Positions 1 to 7,422 of a stretch of 29,766 bases of DNA are shown in pieces. Where the stretch lies: the NCBI GenBank assembly GCA_946885645.1, contig CAMPGU010000016.1:1-29766 (forward strand), read 5' to 3'. The translations under genes were made by a program, and so were the position numbers. Positions within the stretch are counted from its first letter, which is position 1; each line of letters opens with the position of its first letter. Source of the stretch: an uncultured Haloferula sp. Lineage in GTDB: Bacteria; Verrucomicrobiota; Verrucomicrobiae; Verrucomicrobiales; Akkermansiaceae. The notes under the pieces are model-generated. The model saw only the letters and a list, made by a program, of their open reading frames with translations, was not told the origin of the DNA and did no database searches.

Positions 1-1074
1 GACCAGACCGGCCAGCATGCCGTTCAGCATCATGGAGAGATCGGGCTTCTTCAATACCACCCAGGAGGTCAGCATCGCGCCGATGCCGCCGGTGAAGCCG
101 GCCATCGCGGTGGTCACGAAGACGCGGGAGACGGCCTGCGGATCGGCGGAGAGGACGGAGCCGCCGTTGAACCCGAACCAACCGAGGAAGAGGAGGAACA
201 CGCCGATGGTGGCGAGCGGGAGATTGTGCGGCAGGATCGGCTTCACGCCTTCCGAAGTGTATTTGCCGCGGCGGGGGCCGAGGACGATGACCGCGGCGAG
301 CGCGGCGAAGCCACCGAAGGCATGCACCAGCGTGGAACCGGCGAAGTCATGGAAGCCCTTGGTGTTCAGCCATCCGTAGCCCCACTTCCAGGAACCGGTG
401 ATGGGGTAGAAGAAGGTGACGAGGACGGTGGCGTAGATCATGAAGCTGGTGAGCTTCACGCGCTCCGCCACGGCACCGGAAACGATGGTGGCGGCGGTGG
501 CGGCGAACATCGCCTGGAAGAGGAAGTCGGTCCAATAGGTCATCGGGCCCGTCGCATAGGCGGTGGTCATGTTGGCAACCTGTCCCGCGTCGTCGAAGCT
601 GTTGGTGATCGGCTTGCCGAGGGCGAAGAAGTCCATTGAGACGCCATTCTCCCAGCCGGGATACATCGCGTTGAAGCCATAGAGCATGTAGCCGAGCGCG
701 CCGATGCAGACGATGAACACGTTTTTGAACAGGATGTTCACCGTATTCTTCTTTTGGCAGAGCCCGGACTCCACGGTGGCGAAACCGAGGTGCATGAGGA
801 AAACCAGCGCGGCCGCCAGCATGATCCAGAGGTTGTTCGCCAGGAAGCCCACATACTCCGGACTGGCCTTGAACTCATCGTAATTGGCGAAGGCCGGAGC
901 CTCCTCGGCGGGCGGAGCTTCCTCCGCCGCGGGGGTGGCCGGGGTCACTTCTTCCGCGGCCGGGGGCGGTGCGGCTTCTTCCTGCGCGCGGGCACTCTGT
1001 GCCAGGGGCAGGACCATCATTGCTACGGCAGCAAACGCACAGGCGCCGCGTGCCAATCGTGTTTTCAGGCTCAT
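1..1074 (-). CDS. amt: Ammonium transporter, Amt family (C-terminal part outside window)
   Basis: An inner-membrane channel that conducts ammonium/ammonia for nitrogen assimilation. The frame runs for 358 codons from ATG at 1074 to the window edge with no stop, so the gene is truncated by the window, not broken. Residues 1-30 look like a cleavable signal peptide ending near ARA. Residues 31-60 form an unusual linker rich in Pro, Ala and Glu, placed before the first membrane helix. The Amt core follows: the family signature starts at DFAG (243-246) with the conserved pore histidine H251, and the motif WFGFNGGS lies at 299-306. AERV at 203-206 is also typical of the family. A well-formed sigma-54 promoter lies upstream, which fits control by nitrogen status. 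A PII gene (glnK) often neighbours amt but is not visible. The family call is secure. Confidence 0.95.
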   Translation of the reverse strand, partial: MSLKTRLARGACAFAAVAMMVLPLAQSARAQEEAAPPPAAEEVTPATPAAEEAPPAEEAPAFANYDEFKASPEYVGFLANNLWIMLAAALVFLMHLGFATVESGLCQKKNTVNILFKNVFIVCIGALGYMLYGFNAMYPGWENGVSMDFFALGKPITNSFDDAGQVANMTTAYATGPMTYWTDFLFQAMFAATAATIVSGAVAERVKLTSFMIYATVLVTFFYPITGSWKWGYGWLNTKGFHDFAGSTLVHAFGGFAALAAVIVLGPRRGKYTSEGVKPILPHNLPLATIGVFLLFLGWFGFNGGSVLSADPQAVSRVFVTTAMAGFTGGIGAMLTSWVVLKKPDLSMMLNGMLAGLV

Positions 1075-1140
1075 GTCGACTCGGTTTCGGATGGATTGTT
1101 CAGCCGGACTTTTTCGGTCCTAACTGTTGAATTGCCCCCG

Positions 1141-1157
1141 GAGCAGATGCCGTGCCA
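1141..1157 (-). promoter_or_regulatory. Sigma-54 (RpoN) promoter of amt
   Basis: Read on the minus strand the sequence is TGGCACGGCATCTGCT. This fits the sigma-54 consensus TGGCACG-N4-TTGCW except for one C in place of T, and it has the required GG-N10-GC spacing. The GC element lies about 70 bases before the amt start, which leaves a leader of roughly 55-60 bases. A TGCACC half-site resembling part of an NtrC site lies just upstream on the same strand (around 1174-1179), but I see no second half. Sigma-54 control of amt genes is well known in proteobacteria; its use here is inferred. Confidence 0.7.
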
Positions 1158-1769
1158 GTGGCTGAAAGCAGCGGTGCATCAATGATTTTTAACGATTTGT
1201 GACTTCGGAAAGGGTGCGGAAAGTGTTTGAAGTGAACAAGTCGCGAAAACGTCACTTCACCGCTGGCCGGAGGGGCTGCGCATTATTGCGGGTGATCTTT
1301 GAACGGGTGCGTCCCCGCGTCTGTCCCAAGGAGTTTCGGGCCGGTGCAGGTAAGGGCGGCAGGACCGGGATTCGTCCGGGCTCCCGCAACCCGGGGGAAG
1401 CCTGCATCGGCCCCTGCCTCCGGGGGGAGGAGCGGTGCCCGCGGAAGAGCCGGGCCGTGCCGCCCTCTAGCAAACCGGGGATGTACCGCCCCCCGAGTAT
1501 CAGGCACTTCCGGCGAGCCCCGGGTGGAATCGCCCGCGCTTTTCGCCCTTGTCAGATTTGCGGGGCCCCTCTAGTTAGACGCCCGGCCGTCGAGCCGACC
1601 GCGTTCTTTTAGCTGGACATTACTATTCGGGTTTCTTAACAAACTGCCCGATAGGCAGCGTCCGTCGTGCCGCAAGCACGTGGTCCGCAAGATGCCGAAA
1701 GCCTCTCGGGGAAGCAGGGGAAAACTTGGTTTCCCGGAGGTTACAGCAACCGAACAACCGAATACCAAG
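1158..1769. other. Long non-coding interval between amt and the porin gene
   Basis: No convincing gene is present. Frames open on both strands in 1199-1612, but their translations are Arg/Pro/Gly-rich and low in complexity, as expected from GC-rich non-coding DNA, and no frame carries a recognisable domain. The interval changes from moderately AT-rich (1180-1260) to very GC-rich (1330-1600) and back to mixed composition. The GC-rich part holds several stable inverted repeats, listed separately. The porin is transcribed rightward from this interval; I could not place its promoter with confidence. Confidence 0.6.
1338..1455 (+). ncRNA. Candidate structured RNA or porin leader element
   Basis: Bases 1338-1350 (GGGCCGGTGCAGG) pair with 1401-1413 (CCTGCATCGGCCC) in a 13-bp stem containing one G-U pair. 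Inside it CCGGG (1376-1380) pairs with CCCGG (1390-1394) around a nine-base loop. Next comes CCTCC/GGAGG (1417-1421/1426-1430) with a GGGG loop, then GCCCG/CGGGC (1437-1441/1451-1455). The G-U pair is in the sense of a plus-strand transcript, which favours that strand weakly. No known RNA family was recognised; RNase P, tmRNA, SRP RNA and cobalamin riboswitch motifs were looked for and not found. High GC alone can produce stems, so confidence is low. Confidence 0.3.
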
Positions 1770-2552
1770 ATGCGCAAACACACCAAATATGTCGGCGCCC
1801 TGGCCGCTGCCTCCGCCCTCGTGGCTGGCTACGCCTCGGCGGAAATTGAAGGGGAAGTGCACGTGGGCTACAGCTCGCTTTATGAGTTCCGCTTTGTGGA
1901 CCTCGGCAGCGACCTGATCGAAGCCGGCGTGGATGTTTCGTACGAGATCAGCGACGGCCTCGCGGTCAGCGCCGGTGCCTGGTACGGTTCCGTGAACGAC
2001 TCCCAGACCTTCGGCAACAGCTTCAACGAGCTGGACCTCTACGCCGCGGTGAGCAAGGAGCTCGGTCCGGTTTCCTTGGAACTCGGCTACATCTTCTACA
2101 ACTTCCAGGACACCCCTGGTACCGCCGACACCCAGGAAGTTTACCTCGGTGCCAGCTATGAAGTGGCCTGGGGCATCACCGCCGGAGCCACCTTCTACTA
2201 CGACTTCGACTCCAACAACGGTTGGTACCTGCAGCCGGAGATCAGCAAGAGCTTCGTGTTCAACGATTGCCTCGCGCTGAACCTCTCCGCCGGCGTGGGC
2301 GTGGCCGATGGCCACGGCCTCCAGGTCTCCGACACGCTCGGTTCCATCGGCACCGCCGACGGCTTCCAGGGCTGGTTCGTCAAGGCCGAGCTTCCTTGGG
2401 AGTTCCGCGAAGGCGTGACCCTCGCTCCGTACGTGAAGTACGTGGACGCCGACAGCAAGCTCGTTTCCGATACCCCGATCGTGGGCGGAACCGGCACGCT
2501 CGGCGGCCGCGAGCACCTCATCGCCGGTGTGAAGCTCTCCGTCGGCTTCTAA
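1770..2552 (+). CDS. Outer-membrane beta-barrel protein, TorF-like putative porin
   Basis: A 260-residue protein predicted to form a small outer-membrane barrel. The ATG at 1770 is chosen because it begins a standard signal peptide (MRKHTKYVGALAAAS, cleavage near YASA); a GTG at 1680 in the same frame would bury it. The mature part alternates polar and hydrophobic residues with many Gly, Tyr and Trp, and ends in Phe (KLSVGF), the usual barrel-insertion signal. The segment LYEFRFVDLG just after the signal resembles the start of TorF/Gcw_chp family putative porins. No good ribosome binding site precedes the start. It stands alone and is followed by a strong terminator. The transported substrate is unknown. 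The barrel call is firm; the family name is probable. Confidence 0.8.
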   Translation: MRKHTKYVGALAAASALVAGYASAEIEGEVHVGYSSLYEFRFVDLGSDLIEAGVDVSYEISDGLAVSAGAWYGSVNDSQTFGNSFNELDLYAAVSKELGPVSLELGYIFYNFQDTPGTADTQEVYLGASYEVAWGITAGATFYYDFDSNNGWYLQPEISKSFVFNDCLALNLSAGVGVADGHGLQVSDTLGSIGTADGFQGWFVKAELPWEFREGVTLAPYVKYVDADSKLVSDTPIVGGTGTLGGREHLIAGVKLSVGF

Positions 2553-2583
2553 GCTGACCGGAGGTTCCCCGTATTGATTTGAA

Positions 2584-2612
2584 GGCGGCTGCGGAAACGC
2601 AGCCGCCTTTTT
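2584..2612 (+). terminator. Rho-independent terminator after the porin gene
   Basis: A perfect ten-base stem, GGCGGCTGCG (2584-2593) with CGCAGCCGCC (2598-2607), around a GAAA tetraloop and followed by five Ts. It lies about 30 bases after the porin stop codon. Confidence 0.95.
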
Positions 2613-2681
2613 CGTGCCCTCCGTGCCGCGGAGCGCGGCTGCGAGCTACTGCATCCGCCGTACCCGCGTCCCTCCGTGCCG

Positions 2682-3575
2682 CTACTTTGCCCGCGGGTGC
2701 GCCTCGTCGTAGGCTTTGCGCAGGCGCTCCTTCGTCACGTGCGTGTAGATCTGCGTGGTGGAAAGGGAGGCGTGGCCCAGCAGGCTCTGCACCGAGCGCA
2801 GGTCCGCCCCGGCGTCCAGCAGGTGGGTCGCGAAGCTATGCCGGAGCTTGTGCGGGGAGATCTTGAAGGGGATGGAGCTCAGCCTGAGATATTTCTTCAG
2901 CAGCTGGTCGATAGCCTGCTGGGTGATGCGGGTGCGGTTCTTGCCCAGGAAGAGCGGGCCTTGCGTGACCGCGGCTTCGCGCTGGTAGCGTTGCAAGGCG
3001 GCGATTGCCGGGCCGCCTACGGGCACGATGCGTTCTTTCGCACCCTTGCCGAGGACGCGGACGTTCTCGCCCAGAAAATCGACATCTTTCACGTCGAGCC
3101 CCCGCAGTTCGGAAATGCGCAGGCCGCAGGAGTAAAAGAGCTCCAGGATCGCCGCATCCCGCAGCGGCATCCACGGCTTCGTCTGCCGGTGCACCGCGGC
3201 TTGGAGGGGGAGTGCCAGCAGCTCGTCGATCTGTGCGATGGTGAGCACCACCGGCAGCTTTTTCTCCGGCTTCGGGAGCTGCACCTCCGCCACCGGGCTC
3301 TTCGCCAGCCCGCGGCGGTGGACCAGGAACTTATAGAAGGAGCGGATGGCGGCGAAGCGCAGGCGGATGGTCGCCTTCGCCAGCTCCTGCTTCATCATGT
3401 CGAAGAGCCAGCGGCGGAAATCTTCCGCGGAGCTGTCTTTCCAGCCGGCGAAGCTATCCCCGGCCCAGGTCCGGAAGGAGCCGAGCGCCAGGCGGTAATT
3501 CAGGATCGTCCGCGGAGACGCGCTTCGCTCCGTGTCCATGAAGCTCAGGAACGCGGCCTCCAGCTCCTCATCCAT
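2682..3575 (-). CDS. Tyrosine recombinase, XerC/XerD-like
   Basis: A site-specific DNA recombinase of 297 residues, the usual size for XerC/XerD, which resolve chromosome dimers at dif. An N-terminal SAM-like core-binding domain (about 1-95) is followed by the catalytic domain. All catalytic residues are visible: R153 in GLRISEL, K177 in GKGAKER, H242 and R245 in HKLRHS, H268 in LLGHASL, and nucleophile Y277 in TQIYTHV. Its ATG overlaps the end of the upstream small membrane protein gene by eight bases, so it is probably the third gene of a fur-led operon. The complete motif set and lack of nearby mobile-element genes favour a housekeeping Xer protein over a phage integrase. XerC and XerD cannot be told apart from the sequence alone. 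Confidence 0.9.
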   Translation of the reverse strand: MDEELEAAFLSFMDTERSASPRTILNYRLALGSFRTWAGDSFAGWKDSSAEDFRRWLFDMMKQELAKATIRLRFAAIRSFYKFLVHRRGLAKSPVAEVQLPKPEKKLPVVLTIAQIDELLALPLQAAVHRQTKPWMPLRDAAILELFYSCGLRISELRGLDVKDVDFLGENVRVLGKGAKERIVPVGGPAIAALQRYQREAAVTQGPLFLGKNRTRITQQAIDQLLKKYLRLSSIPFKISPHKLRHSFATHLLDAGADLRSVQSLLGHASLSTTQIYTHVTKERLRKAYDEAHPRAK

Positions 3576-3828
3576 GCGGTTCGGGTTTTTTCCGGGACCG
3601 GGCGATCGCCATGCCGATCAGGACCAGCCCGGCGGCGAGCATGAGCGCGACGAAGCCCATGCCAATGTAGGCCATCTGGAGCTCCGAGCGGGCGAGCTGG
3701 TTCAACTCATCCCCGCCTTCCGATGTTCCCCCGATCTCCCGCGCGCGCTCCAAACGCTGCAGCACCAGGAAAATGAGGATCGTCGCGGAGACAAAAAGGG
3801 TGAGGGCAATGCGGACCAGACGGTTCAT
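3568..3828 (-). CDS. Small two-helix membrane protein of unknown function
   Basis: An 86-residue protein with two hydrophobic segments (about 5-23 and 52-75) separated by a polar loop rich in Glu, Arg and Gly, and a basic tail (RSRKK). This suggests both ends in the cytoplasm with the loop outside. I do not recognise a family. The ATG overlaps the stop codon of the upstream Fur-type gene (ATGA), and its own end overlaps the start of the recombinase gene by eight bases. Such packing implies translational coupling and supports a real gene. Nothing in the sequence shows whether it has a functional link with either neighbour. Confidence 0.75.
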   Translation of the reverse strand: MNRLVRIALTLFVSATILIFLVLQRLERAREIGGTSEGGDELNQLARSELQMAYIGMGFVALMLAAGLVLIGMAIARSRKKPEPHG

Positions 3829-4250
3829 GCGCAGGCGGGGCAGGTGCCGAAGAATTCGAGTTCGTGGTAGAGATTGCGGTAGCCGGTCTTTTCCCGGATC
3901 TCGTCTTCCAGCTCGTGCACGGGGCAGGGGGCCTTCACCGCTTCGATGCTGCCGCACTCCGTGCAGATAAGGTAGTCCTGATGCCGGCCAGGCACCAGCA
4001 GGGTGAAGTAGGCGGCCCGCTCGTGGAGGCCGAGACGCCGTACCACGCCCTTTTCCGCCAGGCGCTGGAGCAGGCGGAAGACCGTCGCTTTGTCGCACTG
4101 GTCCCGGAGCCGCGGGGAGGAGGCCAACTCCGAAAGAGTCATCGGCCGCGCCGAGTCCAGCAGCGTGACGATGAGCTCCTCGAGCGCCTTCGTGCGGCGC
4201 AGGCCGGCGGCACGGCAGCGGTCGATGGTTTGGGTGACGATTTCAGACAT
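3825..4250 (-). CDS. Fur-family metal-responsive transcriptional repressor
   Basis: A 141-residue DNA-binding regulator of the Fur/Zur/PerR family. Residues 1-80 form the winged helix, with the recognition segment near KATVFRLLQRL (54-64). The dimerisation and metal domain follows: H90 and D92 in RHQDYLICTECG give the metal-site motif, C96 and C99 form one CxxC, and C137 and C140 in TCPACA form the second, together the structural zinc site. The common HHDH motif is RHQD here, so the specific metal (Fe, Zn, Mn or peroxide sensing) cannot be assigned. It leads an overlapping operon with a small membrane protein and a Xer recombinase, an unusual partnership. No Fur box was identified upstream. 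Confidence 0.9.
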   Translation of the reverse strand: MSEIVTQTIDRCRAAGLRRTKALEELIVTLLDSARPMTLSELASSPRLRDQCDKATVFRLLQRLAEKGVVRRLGLHERAAYFTLLVPGRHQDYLICTECGSIEAVKAPCPVHELEDEIREKTGYRNLYHELEFFGTCPACA

Positions 4251-4353
4251 CCGGGAGAACTCTAATCGGGAGATTCGAGAATGAGAAATGGAAATGGCCG
4301 AGGGAGCTGCTGCTGACGGGAAGAGGCGCCTTGGATCGCTTCGTCTCCTTGCC

Positions 4354-4992
4354 TTACTTGTTTGGCCCGGCCTTTTGGGGAGTGACGCCCTTCTCGAAAC
4401 GGTCCTTCTCTTCCTGGGGAATTGGCATCAGTTCATTGAAAACTTTGGCCAGATCCCCGCCATCGGCGATGCCGCTCCATTGCGCACCGTCAGGGTAGTG
4501 GACATAGAAGTTGCCACAGTGCCAGCAAATGCTCGTTTGGAAGATGATCTTCTCCCCGCTGAAAACCCTTATTCCATGAACGGGAAAGTGGCAAAAGGGG
4601 CCGTCGGAGGGGTCGGCGATCAATATCTTCGTCAAGGCAGGAAGGAATTCCTTGCGTTCCTCCGGCGTGAGCCGGGCCCTCTTCAAGATCTGGGATTTCA
4701 CTCCGTAAGGCATGATCGGAAACTCCCCTTCCTCTAGGTCAGTCTCCCAACCCAGGTAGTCCGATCGCGTCTCTTTGGTCTCGTGATCGAGTAGGTAAAC
4801 CTCTATTTGATCACATGTCGCGAGGATCTTGGCCAGTTCCCTGTTGTAGAAAGTCTCTGCTGCAACCTTGGCTTGATAAAAGCGAGTGGTCGCCTCCGCG
4901 AGCTTTTTGACGGCCTCATCCTGACCCGAGGCACCTGGCACTGACGAAAGCAAAAATAACGATGCCAATGCCGCGATTAGGAAACGTCTCAT
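4354..4992 (-). CDS. Secreted protein with CWHC motif, PVC-type, unknown function
   Basis: A 212-residue protein with a clear signal peptide (1-23, cleavage after GASG). The mature part has a predicted helical stretch (about 25-60), then a domain with C134 in FCHFPVHGIRVF and C156/C159 in ICWHCGNFYVHY. A cysteine-proline-histidine motif followed by a C-x-x-C element near the C terminus is something I recall from many exported hypothetical proteins of planctomycetes and verrucomicrobia, possibly metal- or haem-binding; that role is a guess. The gene is visibly more AT-rich than its neighbours and stands alone between fur and ruvB, which may point to a separate origin. The function is unknown. 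Confidence 0.75.
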   Translation of the reverse strand: MRRFLIAALASLFLLSSVPGASGQDEAVKKLAEATTRFYQAKVAAETFYNRELAKILATCDQIEVYLLDHETKETRSDYLGWETDLEEGEFPIMPYGVKSQILKRARLTPEERKEFLPALTKILIADPSDGPFCHFPVHGIRVFSGEKIIFQTSICWHCGNFYVHYPDGAQWSGIADGGDLAKVFNELMPIPQEEKDRFEKGVTPQKAGPNK

Positions 4993-5097
4993 AATCTTGA
5001 TGTTGGTTTATAAGGTGCTCCGTCTGACACGGTTGAGGATAGCTTACGTAGTTACTTGCCGTTCTGTGCCGTACTCTGCAACCTGTTCAAAAGCTAC

Positions 5098-6123
5098 TCA
5101 CAGCAAAGTCGGCTGTCCGTCCGCAGGCGGCGGCATCGTGGCCCCGATCTTCGTGTAAGCGGCGGGCAGCGCGATCCGGCCGCGCGGAGTCCGCTGGAGG
5201 AAGCCTTGCAGGATCAGGAAGGGCTCGTGCACCTCCTCGATGGTCGCGGCGTCCTCGCCCACGGCCACCGCCAGCGAGCCGACGCCCACGGGCCCGCCGT
5301 TGAATTTGTAGATCAGCGCTTCGAGGATGCGTTTGTCCATTTCATCGAGACCCTGCTCGTCGATTTCGATCATCGCCAGCGCGGCATCGGCGGCGGGTCC
5401 GGTGATGGTGCCGTCGCCCTTCACCTGCGCGTAGTCCCGCACCCAGCGCAGCAGCGCATTCGCCACGCGCGGCGTGCCGCGGGAGCGGGCGGCGATCTCC
5501 AGCGCCCCCTCCGGCAGGACGGGGATATCCAGCAGACCGGCGGACCGCTCGATGATCCGGGCGAGCTCCGCCTGCGTGTAGTAATCGAGGCGGTTCACCA
5601 GGCCGAAGCGCGAACGCAGCGGCGCGGTGAGCATGCCGGACCGGGTGGTGGCCCCCACCAGCGTGAAACGCGGCAGGTTGAGCTGGATCGAGCGCGCGGA
5701 GGGGCCGGAGTCGATGATGATATCCAGCCGGAAGTCCTCCATCGCCGGGTAGAGGTATTCCTCGATGGCGGGGTGGAGCCGGTGGATCTCGTCGATGAAG
5801 AGGACATCGCCCTTCTGCAGATTCGTCAGGACCCCCGCCAGATCGCCCGCTTTCTCGATCTGGGGTCCGGAAGTGACGTGGAGCTGGGAGCCGGTGGCGC
5901 GGGCGATGATATTTGCCAGGGTCGTCTTCCCGAGGCCCGGGGGACCGGAGAGCAGCACGTGGTCCAGCACGTCGCCCCGCTGCCGGGCGGCCTCCACCAT
6001 CAGCAGCAGGCGGTCCTTGACCTTTTCCTGGCCGATGAATTCCGAAAAGACGGGCGGCCGCAGGGAAACGTCGAAGGACGTGACCGGTGCGGAGGTGGTT
6101 TTCTGGTAGAAATTCTCGCTCAT
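5098..6123 (-). CDS. ruvB: Holliday junction branch-migration ATPase RuvB
   Basis: The hexameric AAA+ motor that drives Holliday junction migration with RuvA, ahead of cutting by RuvC. The 341 residues match the usual length. Walker A GPPGLGKT is at 60-67, Walker B DEIH at 111-114, the GATTR sensor motif at 157-161 and the arginine finger region APLRSRFG around 167-174. The C-terminal winged helix, including [10 protein letters not shown] and the RTPRGR stretch, is complete. The ATG at 6123 (MSENFYQK) is chosen because homology begins there; the frame stays open upstream but without conserved content. ruvA and ruvC are not adjacent. It is transcribed divergently from the L36 gene across 127 bases. 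Confidence 0.97.
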   Translation of the reverse strand: MSENFYQKTTSAPVTSFDVSLRPPVFSEFIGQEKVKDRLLLMVEAARQRGDVLDHVLLSGPPGLGKTTLANIIARATGSQLHVTSGPQIEKAGDLAGVLTNLQKGDVLFIDEIHRLHPAIEEYLYPAMEDFRLDIIIDSGPSARSIQLNLPRFTLVGATTRSGMLTAPLRSRFGLVNRLDYYTQAELARIIERSAGLLDIPVLPEGALEIAARSRGTPRVANALLRWVRDYAQVKGDGTITGPAADAALAMIEIDEQGLDEMDKRILEALIYKFNGGPVGVGSLAVAVGEDAATIEEVHEPFLILQGFLQRTPRGRIALPAAYTKIGATMPPPADGQPTLL

Positions 6124-6250
6124 CCGGGGCGCGGCCAGAGAAGACCATGCCGGAGGTCGGATGAACACGATTTTTCGCGCGAGAATCGGCTTTACATGCT
6201 CCGCGGCTTGCCTATGGTCCGCGGCCCCGCAACGCAGCGTCATTTTTCCC

Positions 6251-6415
6251 ATGAAAGTTCTTTCCTCACTCGCCTCTGCCAAACGCCGCCACTCCGCCTG
6301 CCAGGTGGTGAAGCGCAAGGGCACGCTCTACGTGATCTGCAAGTCCAACCCGAAGTTCAAGGCCCGCCAAGGTGCCACCAAGGGTACCCGCCTTTCGAAG
6401 CAAGGCGTGAAGTAA
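6251..6415 (+). CDS. rpmJ: 50S ribosomal protein L36, type B
   Basis: A 54-residue basic protein of the large ribosomal subunit. The segment [14 protein letters not shown], the core [14 protein letters not shown] and the following [10 protein letters not shown] match the second (YkgO-like, type B) form of L36. That form lacks the full CxxC...C...H zinc ribbon: only C17 and C30 remain. A 13-residue extension after KARQG is longer than the short standard form. In many bacteria the zinc-free form is induced by zinc shortage through Zur, but here no Zur box was seen and this may be the only copy. A Fur-family gene lies 2 kb away. Two hairpins follow, the second a clear terminator. Confidence 0.93.
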   Translation: MKVLSSLASAKRRHSACQVVKRKGTLYVICKSNPKFKARQGATKGTRLSKQGVK

Positions 6416-6423
6416 TCTTTCCG

Positions 6424-6439
6424 CGGGACCTATGTCCCG
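6424..6439 (+). other. Small hairpin after rpmJ
   Basis: A perfect six-base inverted repeat, CGGGAC/GTCCCG, around the loop CTAT, nine bases after the rpmJ stop. No T-tract follows. It may stabilise the 3' end of the message ahead of the terminator. Confidence 0.4.
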
Positions 6440-6453
6440 GGTTTCAGACGACG

Positions 6454-6480
6454 AAAAGGCGGCCTCCGGGCCGCCTTTTT
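6454..6480 (+). terminator. Rho-independent terminator, probably bidirectional, between rpmJ and radC
   Basis: GGCGGCC (6458-6464) pairs with GGCCGCC (6469-6475); four As precede and five Ts follow, so the element can end transcripts from both strands. It sits between the convergent rpmJ and radC genes. Confidence 0.9.
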
Positions 6481-6526
6481 GTTTTCCCTTTGATAACGCG
6501 GGTTGCACCCCGCCGCGGCGGTGGTT

Positions 6527-7222
6527 TCAGACGATCACTCCCGCCTCGCGGAAGGAGAAGTACGGTTCCCTGCCGCCATCGGGCCTGCCGACCACCACGT
6601 GGTCCAGGAATTTGAGCTGGAGCAGATCGGCCGCCTCGATCATGCGGCGGGTGAAAAGTTCATCCGCCTTGCTCGGCGAGGGATCGCCGGAAGGGTGATT
6701 GTGGATCAATACGAAGCCGAAGGCGCCGCGCGTGATCACCGGGCGCAGGACCTCCCGCGGGTGGGCCACCGTTTCGGTCAGGCTTCCCGCGCTCACCTCC
6801 ACGGAGCCGGCGTGCCGCAGGCGGCTGTCCAGCAGCGCCACGATCAGCTTCTCGTGCCGCAGCCACGCGAGTTGCGGCGCGAAGGTCCGGTAGATCAATT
6901 CCGGGGCGTCCAGCGGGATCTGGGCGAGCTGCTCGCGCGCGGCCCGCGCCCCCAGCTCGAAAGCCGCCACCAGCTGGCAGGCTTTCGCGAGCCCGAGCCC
7001 CGGCTGCCTTGCCAGCTCTCCCGCCCCCGCGCTGCCGAGCGCGCCGATGGACCCGTAGTGATCCAGCAGGTCCCGCCCGATCTGGATCGCGCTGCGGCCC
7101 TTCGTCCCGGTCCTCAGGAACAGGGCGAGCAACTCCGGATTATCGAGCGCGCCGGCCCCGAATTTTGCCAGTTTCTCCCGCGGCCGCTCGTCCAGCGGCA
7201 GGTCCGTAATGCGCTCAGACAT
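6527..7222 (-). CDS. radC: RadC-family JAMM/MPN+ domain protein
   Basis: A 231-residue protein, full length for the family. The N-terminal part (1-90) holds a helix-hairpin-helix region like other RadC proteins. The C-terminal JAB/MPN domain carries the metal-site motif HNHPSGDPSPSKAD at 174-187, with H174, H176 and D187 as probable zinc ligands and E124 as the upstream catalytic glutamate. Despite the name, a role in DNA repair is doubtful in the literature and the biochemical activity is unsettled. The gene is convergent with rpmJ and divergent from zwf, with a 200-base gap to the latter. The family call is secure; the function is not. Confidence 0.95.
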   Translation of the reverse strand: MSERITDLPLDERPREKLAKFGAGALDNPELLALFLRTGTKGRSAIQIGRDLLDHYGSIGALGSAGAGELARQPGLGLAKACQLVAAFELGARAAREQLAQIPLDAPELIYRTFAPQLAWLRHEKLIVALLDSRLRHAGSVEVSAGSLTETVAHPREVLRPVITRGAFGFVLIHNHPSGDPSPSKADELFTRRMIEAADLLQLKFLDHVVVGRPDGGREPYFSFREAGVIV

Positions 7223-7422
7223 GATCGAATGAACACGCGTGCGGCGGCCCTTGGCCAGAAGATTCGGAGCCTTCTTCCGAAGCGGCGTCCGTTCCGGCGC
7301 GGGCCCGGCGGGGTCGCCCGGGATCGCTTTCCCCTCTTGTCTTTAATGCGATCGTTGACGAGATTTCATACCCATTTCGCTTCCCCCGCGGGTGACTTTC
7401 GGCGAAACCGCGGCTCAGCCTT

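Noticed and set aside
1370..1400. GTCCGGGCTCC resembling the conserved start of RNase P RNA
   Set aside because: The neighbouring conserved GAGGAAA and the 3' ACAGAA element are missing on both strands.
1199..1612. Overlapping open frames on both strands between amt and the porin
   Set aside because: Arg/Pro/Gly-rich translations, no domain, no ribosome site; better explained by GC-rich non-coding DNA.
2682..3575. Tyrosine recombinase as the integrase of a mobile element
   Set aside because: No attachment repeats or phage or plasmid genes nearby, length is that of XerC/XerD, and it sits in an overlapping operon with chromosomal-type genes.
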